Of a stretch of 64,000 nt of DNA, positions 53,253 to 64,000 are shown one piece after another (the first letter of the stretch is position 1; each line of letters opens with the position of its first letter). The stretch lies in NCBI GenBank assembly GCA_940671915.1, contig CALNVZ010003433.1, positions 12,961,811 to 13,025,810 of the forward strand, read 5' to 3'. Source of the stretch: Paracentrotus lividus (taxonomy: Eukaryota > Echinodermata > Echinoidea > Camarodonta > Echinidae). The notes below the pieces were generated by a model. The model saw only the letters and a list, made by a program, of their open reading frames with translations. It had not been told where the DNA came from and searched no databases. The translations under genes were made by a program, and so were the position numbers.

Positions 53253-53890
53253 GAGCGGAGTTTCTTGTTTTTTCTTGTCGGCGGTTGACTTTCCTCTCCA
53301 ATTAGGCTATTGCATTTTATATTCCTTTAACCATTGACAAAATAGGTTGAACTGTATAACCAGTTTAAACCAATTTAGAAAAAAATAAAAATGATTGGGG
53401 GGGCAATTATACAACACTCAAAGAAGTGACTTATTTTGTTTTTTCAAACTTAACTTCCAGTAACGGATTTCAAACTTTAGATGGCTTAGTTTTCCTCCTA
53501 TAATTAATTCTGTTTTATTCTTTTAATATTTGAACAAAATAGGTTTGACCTGTCTTATGCCTAAGTAATAAGTAATTAGAAAAAAAAAAAAAAAAAAAAT
53601 TATAAGGGAGGTAGGCAATTTATACATCAAAACAACATAATTATTATTTCTCTTAATTTGTGTTATTATATAAATTTACAAGTCATAAATATGTCTGTAA
53701 AGTCTAAAAGAGAAAGAGTATTAATTTATGTATTTTGGATAAGTCAGCATCAAGAATAATTATTATTATCCAATTGATCATGGACACCTGACCCATTATT
53801 TGTTGAAAACTGCAGAAAAAGATGTGTTGAGCCCCTGTAAAGAATTTTTTGACTGACATAAAAAAAAAGCTAGATATGAAGTATTTAGAT
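53253..53890. other. ZFAND4: ZFAND4 intron 3, unassigned part
   Basis: AT-rich. Two diverged direct copies of about 215 bp (53293-53400 and 53505-53620) share TTGACAAAATAGGTTGAACTG / TGAACAAAATAGGTTTGACC and an A-run plus GGGGGGCAATTATAC / GGGAGGTAGGCAATTTATAC. No gene seen. Confidence 0.5.
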
Positions 53891-53900
53891 CTAGGGTCTT

Positions 53901-55085
53901 GCATGACTATAAGCTTTTTGTCGAAGGCCTTGTTAGGCTTGATATCGTCGTTTGCCGAAGTTGTGCCTGCACGAAGGCGAGTCGAGAACTCCGGAACTCG
54001 CGAAGCGAGTCGGGCTTGATTGAGCGCATGAGCGAACAAAGGGCCTTTGCTCATGACAACCTAACCTGAATTTCACCGACTTTCTTTTGTCTTTTATTGT
54101 TTTGAACGAATATTCCGACCCAAAATTGGTCGCGTGTGAAAATCATCCAATGAGCGCGCGGCTATAATGACGTAATATTGGAATTCATGAGGCCGGGCGA
54201 GACTGATGTCTCAATGTGCGGACCCAAGGATTCTCCGCGATAATAGACGACAAAAGTGTTAAGAACATTAAAAATGCTTCATGAATCTTGAATATTGACC
54301 AATTCAGTTATTTGTAGTGTTAATGCAATTAAGAATCGGCAATTGACCATTGATACGTTTTGTTTGCAGAATCCATCAACCAGGTTATGGTCAATTTGTC
54401 ATCTTTTATTCGCTTCCAGGCAAGCAAGGATGTTAGAAGTTGCTGTTTTGACGGGCTTGTGCCCGATAGCTATCTCGACCAGGTCGACAAGGTCTTTCTC
54501 CCGCTGAGTCTCCGGGCCGGGCAGTGACGATGGGTTCGGTCGTACAGGTTGCATTTAGCTGCATGCTGTGCACTACACTGCAGTGTCTGTGCATGGATAG
54601 TATCCATGGTCTGTGGCAGGCGGTTGCGTCTATTCATGATTAGGGGGTATTAATACCCACTGGTTGAGCGTTGAAACTTATTTTGCACACCTTTTATTCG
54701 TTAGATTATCACGACTCAATTTTGGGGGAAAATTGTACAGATATCACATAGGTATCTGTTATGGAGTTAACACCAGCTATGCCAAAAAGTGAATTATGAA
54801 TGCATTTTGATCGAGCTTATTTCTGCAATGTTGATAGAATCCCCTCCACCTAGTTGACTATTCTAAAATCCTGGGCGAATTACTAATACATTCGTCAACG
54901 AGGTCAGACAGCATACATATTCATTAGGAAGTCGTATCTTATGAATATATAATTCAACACAGAAGTCAAGAGGCCTTGTTTCACCGCTCGTTTCGCGAGT
55001 TCGGGTTTTCTCCTCGCTTCCCGCGACATCATTCGGCAAACGACGACCAGCCAACAGGGCCTCGACAAGAGGCTAGCATGACTAC
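53901..55085. mobile_element. TIR element upstream of ZFAND4 exon 4
   Basis: Inverted ends: left GCATGACTATAAGC...TTGTCGAAGGCCTTGTTAGG, CGTCGTTTGCCGAA, and right, reversed, GTCATGCTAGCCTCTTGTCG, AGGCCCTGTTGGCTGG, CGTCGTTTGCCGAA. Both arms go on to GGCGAG/GCGAGGAG and ACTCGCGAAGCGAGT / ACTCGCGAAACGAGC. About 1.2 kb. The right border is about 70 bp before exon 4. The target duplication is not resolved and no transposase is seen. Confidence 0.75.
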
Positions 55086-55153
55086 TGTTGGGTTACTCCA
55101 GATTATCTCCTGTGACTGATTGCTCTATTTAAAAACAATTTTTATTTTCACAG

Positions 55154-55343
55154 TTCCGATGGAAGACCCCGCAATCCGTGAGATGGCGGAATACATGGAG
55201 GCCAACAAAGAGGAGATTTGGGAGAAGTTACCTGGCAACCGCCAGGTCACCCTGCTTGTCTTCCGGGAAGGGGACCAGCTGAACTTCTTCCGGGTCGTTG
55301 ACAGAGGAGACGGAACGCTGACCCCTCTCTCAGAGTCGTTAAG
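55154..55343 (+). CDS. ZFAND4: ZFAND4 exon 4: conserved segment
   Basis: The acceptor TTTTCACAG is followed by (V)PMEDPAIREMAEYMEANKE, EIWEKLPGNRQVTLLVFREG and DQLNFFRVVDRGDGTLTPLS ESL, then donor AG|GTGAGG within a Ser codon. Human ZFAND4 as I recall it has PLRKMAEYLDSSREEVWEKT and DQLNFFRVVDRGDGTLTPLS ESL, so the second half is essentially invariant. This segment follows the ubiquitin-like domain; its biochemical role is not known to me. 190 nt, no disruption. Confidence 0.96.
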
Positions 55344-55383
55344 GTGAGGACATATAATGGGAGAAATGAGTAGAGATAATTAA

Positions 55384-55880
55384 AGGGGAAGTTCACCCTG
55401 GAATTTTGTTGGTCTTAAAAAATGAAGAAAAATAATAGAAAAATATTAATGAAAGTTTGAAGAAAATCAACCAAAAAATAGCAAAGTTATGAATATTTAA
55501 AGTTTTGATTCTGTGACGTCACGTGCGAGCAGCTCTCCCATTGGTTGTGTATGTAAATTCCATAAATTTGTCTTATTGTCATGGTTCTTGATAAAGGAAT
55601 GGGTCAATTTGATATAGTCATGTATATGAACATATGTTTGATGGTATATCGACCGCACAGGCGACATAATTATTTTCTTCTGAAAAAAAATGACATTTTA
55701 TGGAATTTACACTACATAACACATAGGAGATCTGCTCGCATGTGACGTCACAGAATCAAAACTTTGAATATTCATAACTTTATCATAGTTTGGTCGATTT
55801 TCCCCAAACATTCACTCATATTTTTCTTTTATTTTTCTGCATTTTTTAAGACCAATAAAATTCCAGGGTGAACTTCCCCT
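55384..55880. mobile_element. TTAA-flanked MITE with AGGGGAAGTTCACCCTGG ends
   Basis: Both termini read AGGGGAAGTTCACCCTGG, with TTAA outside (55380-55383 and 55881-55884). Inverted similarity extends inward over about 160 bp (TTGGTCTTAAAAAATG, AGCAAAGTTATGAATATT, AAAGTTTTGATTCTGTGACG TCAC). 497 bp, no coding capacity, only about 40 bp past the exon 4 donor. The good match of its arms suggests a younger insertion than most in this window. Confidence 0.9.
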
Positions 55881-55884
55881 TTAA

Positions 55885-57300
55885 GGGCTGTTGCCATGTA
55901 CGCCTCCAAAGTAAATGTACATGAAATTTTGTTGTAATATGTGGCGGTACATTTAAGCAGTCTCAACTTTGTATATATTTGAAAATATAATTGTGGATAA
56001 ACAACATCTTAATAATACATAATGTTCATGACTTCATTTTTGAGCTTTTTGATCAGTTACACAGAAAAATGCTCAAGTTTTGATCGAAGGAGGCAGGTTT
56101 TTCCCCCTCTAATGTACAAAGTGTAATATCAGTACATATTTGAGCATTTCGATCCATATAACACTGCATTGATTCGCAATTTACTGTGGCCCGGGCAAAT
56201 GTCCTCATGTGGGAGCAGCCCTTTACCCATTTACACTTGAGAAGCTACATGTACGTGTAACACTAGTGCAGTGATATGAAGAAATGATCAGCATAAGAAC
56301 CCTGCCAGCTTCCCATTGGAAGGCACTTGAGAAACTTACAACAGATTAGATAGTCAGTAAACTGGTATTATATGACTGAACTGATGCTGCTTGGATCAAC
56401 AAAATACTGAGCCTAAATTGCATTTGATTCCCCTGAAAGGCTACTTTTTTTTTATTAGTTGTTGGTCCTCTTACTGGGGAGTTAGGGAGGAGGAAAATGT
56501 GCTGAAAGATCCAAGTATCCCCATGCAATGTGCAATGCTGCTGTGTTCTGGATTGGATGCACACATGAAGTGATGTACATGTAATTCATTGGGAAATTGT
56601 GTCCTGGAACTTAAACCCAAAATTTATATACAGGTTATTATTCTACTAGTTACAAAAATCAATCAAACATGCTCGAAACATATAAAACCGGGATGTTACC
56701 AAAATACTTGCACATTGTACAATCATGTACATGTACTTATACCAGCAAATACCGGGTATTAGGAATGAAAAGTAAACATGTTGTTCTGCATGTACATGTA
56801 GTCTACATACATCTAGAGTAGACATCCTCTTGTACAATGGAAATCACCTCATTACCAGTGAAACTGACATCCTGCAATTCATAATGTAAATGGTCCTATT
56901 AGAGCTCAAAGGGCTTTAGGTCACAATTTTATTAGGTGTCATCATATTAGGACTACATACATGTACATGTAGGGTTGGTTAACCTACACTCTCGTAAAAA
57001 AGTAACATAACATTATTAAAACACTTCAACTAGTCAAAATATATTGCATGTAGATTTAAATCTTTGTAAAAGATAGTTTGTTCTTCCTGACTTTTGTGTT
57101 TTTCAGTGTTACAACATGTTACTGTTTCCGTATTTGTACGTGCATGTACATTGTTACAATACATCATCCATGTGCAATCACCACCATTTTTTGTGTAGTC
57201 AGGGAGGTAGGAATCCTTTTCACTTTGGTGAATATTTTAGGAAAAAAAATAAGTTACGAGCCCCACAAAATCAGTAAGTAGGGAAGTTTGCTTACTGCAT
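55885..57300. other. ZFAND4: ZFAND4 intron 4, unassigned part
   Basis: About 1.4 kb without recognised genes; rich in TACATGTA words (for example 56727-56734, 56793-56800, 56960-56970). Confidence 0.5.
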
Positions 57301-57304
57301 TCCC

Positions 57305-57482
57305 ACGTGTAGACAAGCAATAATTAGAGTGTCTGCCTCATTAACGGAAGGTCATGGGTTCGATACCCAGTCGAGCCATACCAAAGACTTCAAAAATTTG
57401 AACCTCTGCCTGCTAGCCAGGTGTTCGGCATTTCAGAATGGATACCTGGATGGTGTTTGACCAAGTCATTCTTACAGTTACA
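57305..57482 (+). mobile_element. tRNA-derived SINE-like repeat
   Basis: Contains a tRNA-like segment with a consensus B box and T-arm (GGTCATGGGTTCGATACCCA, 57350-57369; box GGTTCGATACC) and a degenerate A-box region (TAGAGTGTCTGCCTCATTAA, 57325-57344), closing GTCGAGCCATACC. An unrelated body of about 100 bp follows. There is no intact acceptor stem or CCA-type end, so this is a SINE remnant rather than a tRNA gene. Confidence 0.65.
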
Positions 57483-57483
57483 A

Positions 57484-58086
57484 GGACTCATCCGGGCTGG
57501 AGTTTGCATTATTAGAAAAAATAAATTAAAATCGAAAAAGCACAACACTGAAAATTTCATCAAAATCGGATAAGAAATAGCAAAGTTATGAATTTTCTTA
57601 TGTTTTGAATTTTTTAGGAAACAGTTCTTCAAATTGGCAAACTGATGACGTCTCAGTCCCCCTACTTTCTTTGTATTTTATTGTATGAAATACCAATTAT
57701 CAAGATTTTCTGCCCCAAGGACATAAAAACAGGGATTAATCCCTGTGGAATGTTCAAGGTCACAAGTGCTTTTACTTATTTCAGTATGAGGGACAGATTT
57801 TCTGTGTACGCAATATATGAAATAATGAGATAAATAGGATTTCATATAATAAAATACACAAGAAGTAGGGGGACTGTGACATCATCAGTTTGCTCATTTG
57901 AATATTCAAATATTCAAATGAGACAATGAGACGATTGCCAAGAACTGTTTTACCAAAAAAAGTCAATCCCTAAAAAATGCATAACTTTGTTATTTTTCAT
58001 CCGATTTTGATGAAAATTTCTGTGTTGTGCTTGATGAATTTTACTTAATTTTACAAAAGTTTTTCATTTCAGCCCGGAGTCCTCCT
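57484..58086. mobile_element. MITE with GGACTCCGGGCTG ends
   Basis: Left end GGACTCATCCGGGCTGGAG, right end (reversed) AGGAGGACTCCGGGCTGAAA. The right border is followed by TTAA (58087-58090). The inner arms share AAATTTCATCAAAATCGGAT.A.AAATA.CAAAGTTAT (57555-57590) in inverted order at 57978-58016, and TGACGTC...AGTCCCCCTACTTCTT-like blocks (57648 and 57860). The left terminus is diverged. No coding capacity. Confidence 0.75.
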
Positions 58087-58123
58087 TTAAAGAACGACTG
58101 GAACATATTATTGGGTGCTATAA

Positions 58124-59334
58124 GGCCAAGTAAAAAAATAAACATGTTGATCGTCCCCGCCCGCATCGATTTTTGGTGCCGCCTCGATTTTTTTGTTATT
58201 TGTTATTTGTTTTTGTTTTTGTTTTTTTTTTGTTTTAATTCACCAACACAACGTAAATGGGTTAGACAACATGAATAGTTAGTATGTTATTTTTAGTTCT
58301 TGAGTAAAACATTCAAACACATGATGGCAATGAAACATTATAAAAAGCATAAGAAAATTTATATAAACAGTGTCTGTGTGGACTTGAATGAGTTGTGCAA
58401 TCAAATATACATCAGGGGTTCCCAAACATTTTGTTCATGACCCCAGACCAAGTAAACTTTGTCATAACAAGGACTGGTGGTGACCCCAATTAAGCAATTC
58501 ATCAGTACCGTTAATAAATTCTGACAAAGTCTTGCGCCCCACAGTTTGAAAACCCCTGATCTACATGTTGTAAAATCTCTCACTGATCACTTGTCATTCA
58601 AGCTGCAAAATACTGATTGATATTGGCAACTGACTTGACAAGTGGACAATATGATACATGTACTAGTATATCTTCATTTGTGGACCTGCATTGCACCTTA
58701 AACCTAAAAGCAGCATTTCAGGCGCCACACCTGTAATTATCATCTCATTGAGACTTTGTGTTAATTTTGTGGTTTGATAAATTTATATAAAATCAGCCTT
58801 AAATTCACTCAGTGATTGGTCATGTGGAACGGATAGACAAATTATTCCTCCTTTCTAATTTAGCCAAGAAACTAGCTGTTTACCGGCTCATTTTAAAAAT
58901 AAATCGATATAGCGCCCCCTCCTGCCAAAACTAACTCAATTGGCAGTCAAAAGTAAGAATTTGATATCAAACCTTGCGCTTCTAATATAGTGCCTAGCCT
59001 TAACATTAATTTATTCCCTGTTTTAGCATACGAAGCTTAATGATTGCCCTTCCGATAACCATTCTTAAATGCGAATCATATGCACACATTTTTGTCTATC
59101 AGCTGTTCAAAGTTTAAAATTTTTTCGGAAGGGTTGGGTCGAATGAATATTTTTTGCTCTCTGTCGGTAATTAGGCGTGTGTGACCTAAATCTTCTTCAA
59201 ATATGAATATGGTGGCCATCTTGGATGCGGCAGCCATTTTGGAAAAAATAACAAAATAACAAATAATAAGGGCCTCCCTCATCAACTTTTTTGAAAAGTC
59301 CGGACGATCAACATGTTTATATTTTTACTTGGCC
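58124..59334. mobile_element. Harbinger-like TIR element, 1.2 kb
   Basis: Ends GGCCAAGTAAAAAAATAAAC ATGTTGATCGTCC and, reversed, GGCCAAGTAAAAATATAAAC ATGTTGATCGTCC. TAA on both sides (58121-58123 and 59335-59337) fits the TWA target of PIF/Harbinger. The arms are nearly identical for 33 bp, then diverge. No transposase. A hAT MITE is inserted at 58413-58558. Confidence 0.85.
58413..58558. mobile_element. hAT-type MITE, 146 bp, nested
   Basis: Ends CAGGGGTTCCCAAACATTTT and CAGTTTGAAAACCCCTG form the classical hAT TIR. An 8-bp target duplication with one mismatch flanks it: ATATACAT (58405-58412) and ATCTACAT (58559-58566). Inserted within the element 58124-59334. Confidence 0.9.
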
Positions 59335-59337
59335 TAA

Positions 59338-62300
59338 TACTAATCACATTTTCAACCATTTACCACAAGAATTGATCATTTCATGTCATTTGTAAAGCCA
59401 TTCTCAATTTACAAATGAATCAATTGGTAAAACACCATACTGGATAATGTTATGCAGGGCCCGTTGGAAGATCAGTTGTTGATATTAAAGTGGCTAGTGA
59501 TATGTAAATAAAACATTATTATTATAATTGTTTTTAATGATAATTAGAGATTTAAAAAAAAAAAAATTCAAATATTAAAGTGTATTGCATTTGAGAGACC
59601 TTAAGTTTATACAACCTTGGTACATGTACATTTATAGGATTAAAATGAATTAAAGAATTAACCTACATGTACATGTATGATGTAGGACACTCATTTCTGT
59701 TTTTTTTTTTTTTTTTCTTAAATGTCTTGTCCTAAATTCTGTGGAATTGCCCATACATGTACAAGTAATGACCCGAATTTCCTAAACTTACAAAATTGGA
59801 TTAAAATAAACATACGTATTGATTATGTCTCCAAAGCCAAATTTAGGCTTTTAAACAACCTCGTAAAAATGACAAGTATCTCAACTAAGTGTTGAAACTA
59901 ATGTAAACATAACAGACCAACTTGGCCTGGGTACAAAGACTACTTCCAAAAACTTTATTGTGTTGATTCATCCTGACCACTTGCTTCTCAATATAGTCAG
60001 GTTAATAAAGACCATATCTATTGTGTTCAGAAGACGCTACACACAATAGGTGCCCTAATCTTCTTGTCAATACCAGTCAATGGGATAAACAGTGGCTGTA
60101 ACCAAGGGGGTTTCCAACGTACATAATAGACCCTTCCCTTCATTATGGATCCTTCCATATCGATGTCTGGTAGAAGATGGAACGATCTAAAATTAACACT
60201 GGTCTGCAATGGTCAAGATTGTGTTTGTTTGGAAGTTGGTGTGGTTGTGGGCCTGTGGTTTAGGGTGATATGTGTACCCTCTCACATTTTGTTGAGGGTC
60301 TTTCAAATATCCTAAATGTTGGAATTTGTCCAGTCAAGAGGGTAGCCCAGGTTATACAGTAACTCACTATACGTATAGAACTTGACTTGCACACTGGTGG
60401 CCCAGTGCCAATAGCCATCATTAAAGGCTTCTAGATACAGTCACACATATGTTTAATATTAGGCTTAATGAAATGTTACAAATTGGAATGATTTTACACA
60501 TTATTTAGTCCAATATAAAGAAGGAAGAAGGGGGTGGGGAGTGGTCATTACGGAATACCCTGTCCATGTATTTTGATATGTATGTATTAATGTACATGGA
60601 GCTATATTACTTTCAATATCTATTTTCCCCCACATTATTGTCATGATTTATTTACAGCAAACAACTCTTACATTTGAATGGAAATAATAAAAAATTTAGA
60701 ATATTTTTTCAATAAGTGTACTGTACAAACATGCCGTATGTACATTGCAAACTTGTCTAAATTTATCACTCCCAAAGTTGAATTTGTACTTTAATGTTGT
60801 TGAAGAAATCTCTCAAACTCTCACTCTCTCCCTCTCATCACCTTTTGTACTCTTATCCTTCTGAGCCATTGCATTGCATACCTAGAACTCTAGGTAGACA
60901 GAATGGCAGTTAATGGGTTAATGGAGAGAGGGGCTCTTTAATTAAAATCAATAGCAAGTAGAGGTGATGGGAGTGCGAATTATATAAGCCCATGATTCAA
61001 GGGCAGGTTTGAAGATCAATAGGAATTTCTATGTTTGCCTATTGTAGGTTTAGTCTACAAGCACAGACTTTAATTTGAATACATAAAACAAAGTATTACA
61101 TGTAAATCTGGACCTGGTTTCACCCAGTCTATAAGTTAACTGGGCCTACCTGTATTCCATATGGTGGTGTTAGTATAGTGAGGGATGTCTAAGAATGGCA
61201 TGTTTTTGTTACAAGGAGAAGAAGAAAGACCCCCAAATTTACGAAAAATAGGCACAAAAACTTATGAACGCTGACAGGTTTTTTTTTTTTTTTTAAGGTG
61301 TAAAAAGTAATTGTATTATGCATGTAAGTGGTTATTTTGCTAGTCAGTTCTCATGAAAATTTATACTTTAATATTATAAGGCTATTTCTAGTAGGCCTAA
61401 TCAAAACAACTAAAAACAAAAAAAGTTGCAAAGTTTGCCATGGATTTCATAATCGTGAAAATATCCATGCCCCAAATTTTTGGCTTAGTACGGTTTGTAC
61501 ATGTATGTACAATGTACATCAATGTATTTTGATAATTTTACAAGCCTTCCTCTTCAGAGAGCTTGAACTTTCAGATGGATCTTCAAGTGGATATTACTGA
61601 CCAAGATCACAACTAAATGAGAGGAAACCAAATATTACTCACAAGTCACCAACCTTTTGAGGTCAAAGGTTGAGTGAGTGGGATACTAGACTGTCAGCTA
61701 GCAACCCACCCACTCATGTGTTGATGTTGACTACAAATACAGTTTGTACTTGTAGACATGGCATGTACATGTATTCAAACCTTTAAAAAAAATCACTGAA
61801 AGGAAGGAAAGGATTAAAACATGGTGTGGCACTCAAGTTACATTCTAGGCCTACAAATGTATGCATGTAAAATTCTATTTTCCAGTCAACTGAAAAGAAA
61901 TTGCATAACAAATCATGAATATCAACTGAATAATATAATCAACAAGTTAGAGTACACGATCTGATTAGTGCTTAAAACCAGTATGTACATGTACTTCTTG
62001 AATTTGTGTGGGATACATACATGCATACTTTAATTTAGTAATGAAATTCTCCTTGCACTGGTAATATAATCATTTGTAACTCTTTATCAATTAGGCACTG
62101 TGGAGACATTTTCATGAGTAGGCCTAATTGTGCACTGTGAGGGGAATTTCATGCATTAAAATAATTGAATTACAATACAACTGTATACCTCTCGTTCTTA
62201 TAATCCACGTTTATCTCCTTCTCTCTCTTTCCCGCAATCTGCCTATGCTCTATTGTGAGTATCATAATTCCTTTTTAATTTGTTACGATGACAATAGTCA

Positions 62301-62392
62301 TAAGAGTAAGTACATGCATCTTGAATTGAAATGACTTGATTGAAGTAACCAAAATCTCTTAATCAATCTCTCGTTTCCTCCATCATTTACAG
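59338..62392. other. ZFAND4: ZFAND4 intron 4, 3' part
   Basis: About 3 kb of AT-rich intron. TACATGTAC words (59622-59630, 59663-59675, 61745-61770) and poly-T runs (59700-59716, 61279-61294) are present. No coding segment, RNA gene or bounded transposon noticed. Confidence 0.5.
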
Positions 62393-62546
62393 TGGTGCTT
62401 CTGTGTATAACGTAGGCGAGGAGGAGGACGAGGAGAAGAAGAACGTAGGACCAACGACGGAAGACCAGAGCGAGGAGAACGACCTCACCATGGGAAAAAT
62501 GAAACTTCTTAGGGCCAAGATGGAAAATTTATCCGTTGGCAAAAAG
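62393..62546 (+). CDS. ZFAND4: ZFAND4 exon 5
   Basis: The acceptor CATTTACAG is followed by (S)GASVYNVGEEEDEEKKNVG PTTEDQSEENDLTMGKMKLL and RAKMENLSVGKK, then donor GTACAT. Human ZFAND4 as I recall it has SGGSVYN...EDEDTEP... followed by NSITMNKMKLLKAKMENMNL SKKPKK, so the acidic stretch and the KMKLLxAKMENxxLxKK helix are conserved. 154 nt, frame-consistent with exons 4 and 6. Confidence 0.95.
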
Positions 62547-62870
62547 GTACATTGGAATAGGAATAGACTTAGCGCTAGTTGTAATTGGATGAAATTACAT
62601 TAAGTATTGTTTACTTCACATGCTATAGATTCTACAGATTATTTGACTTGTCTGGTGTTACCTTGCTTTGGAGACAGAAGGTAACTTAATCACAGTCACA
62701 TGTCTTATCTAGGACCTCTCCTACTGGTACATGTATGTGATGCAGTAATGAACATCAACTCTGATTTTAAAGTATGAGCATTCCAGAGAATTATACTGTT
62801 AAAAGAGAAAAATGCTGTATTCCCACACTATTATTATGATTTAGTAATTGTTATTTTTTATTTATGGTAG

Positions 62871-63731
62871 AAAATAGCAAAGGTGCCAAGACCTCCAAGC
62901 AGCAGCAGACCCAAAAGTTCAGGGCAGAGGAGGATCTATTCTGCCAAGAAAGGAAGCAAGTCCCTCAACAAGAGCAGCCCTCTTCCACCAGTAGGAACAA
63001 CAATACTACCTCCTGTAGGGGGCGCTGTTGTCTCCACTGGCGACAGGGAGGAGAAACTTCCCACCTCCACCAGGACACCTCGCATCGGATCCTCCACCAA
63101 AGGGCTTGGTGTTAGGACAAGGACAAAACCTGAAATTGTGCCCCAAGCGAGGGCAGCAGACATTTCTCAAATTGGTGCTACCACGACAAACTCTATGGCT
63201 ATGTCGGCTGGCATGAGCAGCCGAAGCAAGAGCCGAACATTGAGACTCAGTAGTAGCAAGGATAGCCGACATAGCCCCGTGCCGCCACCATCGTCCCAGC
63301 GTGCCCTTGAGAACATCAACAGTGCCCTTAAGCTGCATCACTCCTTTCGAGGGCGGACTGGTGCGTTCCCGCATCCCCCTTCCACCCAGAGTTCCTTCAT
63401 TCAGGACTATCGACCACCCACCTCCAATCTTGCCGAAGCAGCCCAGATCGCGTCCAACGCCGCGGGCCAAGCCCCGGAACGCATGAACTTAAAGACTGCC
63501 GATGCCCGCATGGTAACTCAACTCGTCAATCAGGCCAACCGGGAAGGACAGATAAAGAATATTGTGAGGTCAGGACATCGCGAGAGCTCGCATACCGGGA
63601 AGCGTAGCGGACATTCTCGTGTGACGTCTGGTAGCATGGCATTGTCACATGCTCTTAATTCCAGCAATGGACTTACGAATGCTATTAGTGAGGACAGGAT
63701 AAGAACGCCAGATGCCAGGAAATCTCTGATT
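62871..63731 (+). CDS. ZFAND4: ZFAND4 exon 6: Ser/Pro/Arg-rich region
   Basis: The acceptor TTATGGTAG is followed by KIAKVPRPPSSSRPKSSGQR R and 287 codons in total, ending at donor ATT|GTAAGT in phase 0. The start aligns with the human 'KAVKVKPRPPVAPRPSSSS' stretch. The rest is low-complexity and probably disordered: Ser/Arg patches (SSRSKSRTLRLSSSKDSR), then a more structured-looking segment (NLAEAAQIASNAAGQAPERM, NLKTADARMVTQLVNQANRE). No stop within. The AN1 zinc finger (Cys/His) is not in this exon and must be further downstream. Confidence 0.92.
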
Positions 63732-64000
63732 GTAAGTCAATGTTTCTTTAGGAAACAAGATAAGAAATTTGGAAAACGTAGCAAATGTTACCTTTTTGAA
63801 AGGATATCATACATGTTACTCAGTCGTAAGTCCGTTCTGTTCGGTACAAAATTCCTCCCAAGAAGTTATTTGTCTTGGGCTTAGCCAAAGTGAACAGAAC
63901 TCAATTTTTTCTTAAACCAAGTGTCCCTCTTTTTTGCCCATAATCTTAATGTTAAAGGTGTTGGAGTTTGTGATATGGTGTAAAGAATACTATTCAATTT
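63732..64000 (+). other. ZFAND4: start of ZFAND4 intron 6
   Basis: Intronic sequence after the donor at 63731. The frame happens to read on for another 50 codons past the donor, but without similarity, so the donor is preferred. The gene continues past the window edge. Confidence 0.6.

Larger units (their letters stand above)
47037..64000 (+). other. ZFAND4: ZFAND4 gene locus (3' end outside window)
   Basis: Plus-strand gene span for a homologue of ZFAND4 (ANUBL1), a protein with an N-terminal ubiquitin-like domain, a conserved segment, a long Ser/Pro/Arg-rich disordered region and a C-terminal AN1 zinc finger. Everything except the AN1 finger is represented here, in six exons. Introns are 5.2 kb (intron 1), 0.7, 1.9, 7.0 and 0.3 kb. 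The last visible exon ends at a donor (63731), so the gene continues to the right. Confidence 0.88.

Noticed and set aside
57325-57380. tRNA gene
   Set aside because: A good B box but a degenerate A box and no acceptor stem pairing; better explained as a tRNA-derived SINE.
62864-63470. Open frames on other frames and the minus strand over ZFAND4 exon 6
   Set aside because: Shadows of the real exon, whose frame links in phase to exon 5 and a consensus donor.

Overview
The window reads as an animal (metazoan) nuclear genome. It has intron-containing genes with GT-AG splice sites, long AT-rich introns, and dense short inverted-repeat DNA transposons, LINE pieces and satellite arrays. TACATGTA-rich sequence and the transposon types fit a marine invertebrate, possibly an echinoderm; this is an inference from repeat style only. 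A run of exactly 100 N at 44230-44329 marks a scaffold gap.

Two host genes are supported. (1) A cyclophilin A-type peptidyl-prolyl isomerase lies on the minus strand, about 4400-23300, with five coding exons (23249-23181, 18071-18041, 15871-15704, 15397-15322, 5701-5566). Exon 2 is 31 nt, as in vertebrate PPIA. (2) ZFAND4 (AN1-type zinc finger and ubiquitin-like protein) starts near 47 kb on the plus strand and runs off the right edge. Four well-formed exons (47037-47202, 55154-55343, 62393-62546, 62871-63731) and two indel-scarred exons (about 52359-52443 and 53181-53252) are visible. The AN1 finger itself lies beyond the window. In both genes some internal exons carry small indels while the others are clean, which points to base-level assembly errors rather than dead genes.

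Layout: 1-4400 is repeat-rich and holds two inverted arrays of one minisatellite. 4400-23300 is the cyclophilin gene, whose introns hold nested DNA transposons, a foldback-like Tc1 element, LINE ends and inverted MITE pairs. 23500-46500 is intergenic: a LINE split by a satellite array (24.1-27.8 kb), CGTCCC-type mariner-like MITEs (29.5-33.6 kb), and a GGCGCC / GCG-palindrome higher-order repeat region (35.2-38.1 kb). 46.5-64 kb is ZFAND4, with several TTAA-flanked, TAA-flanked and hAT-type elements in its introns.

The most distinctive signal is a short palindrome (core GCGAGCGCGAAGCGCGAGC). It recurs about 25 times in the window and sits inside at least three unrelated-looking tandem arrays.
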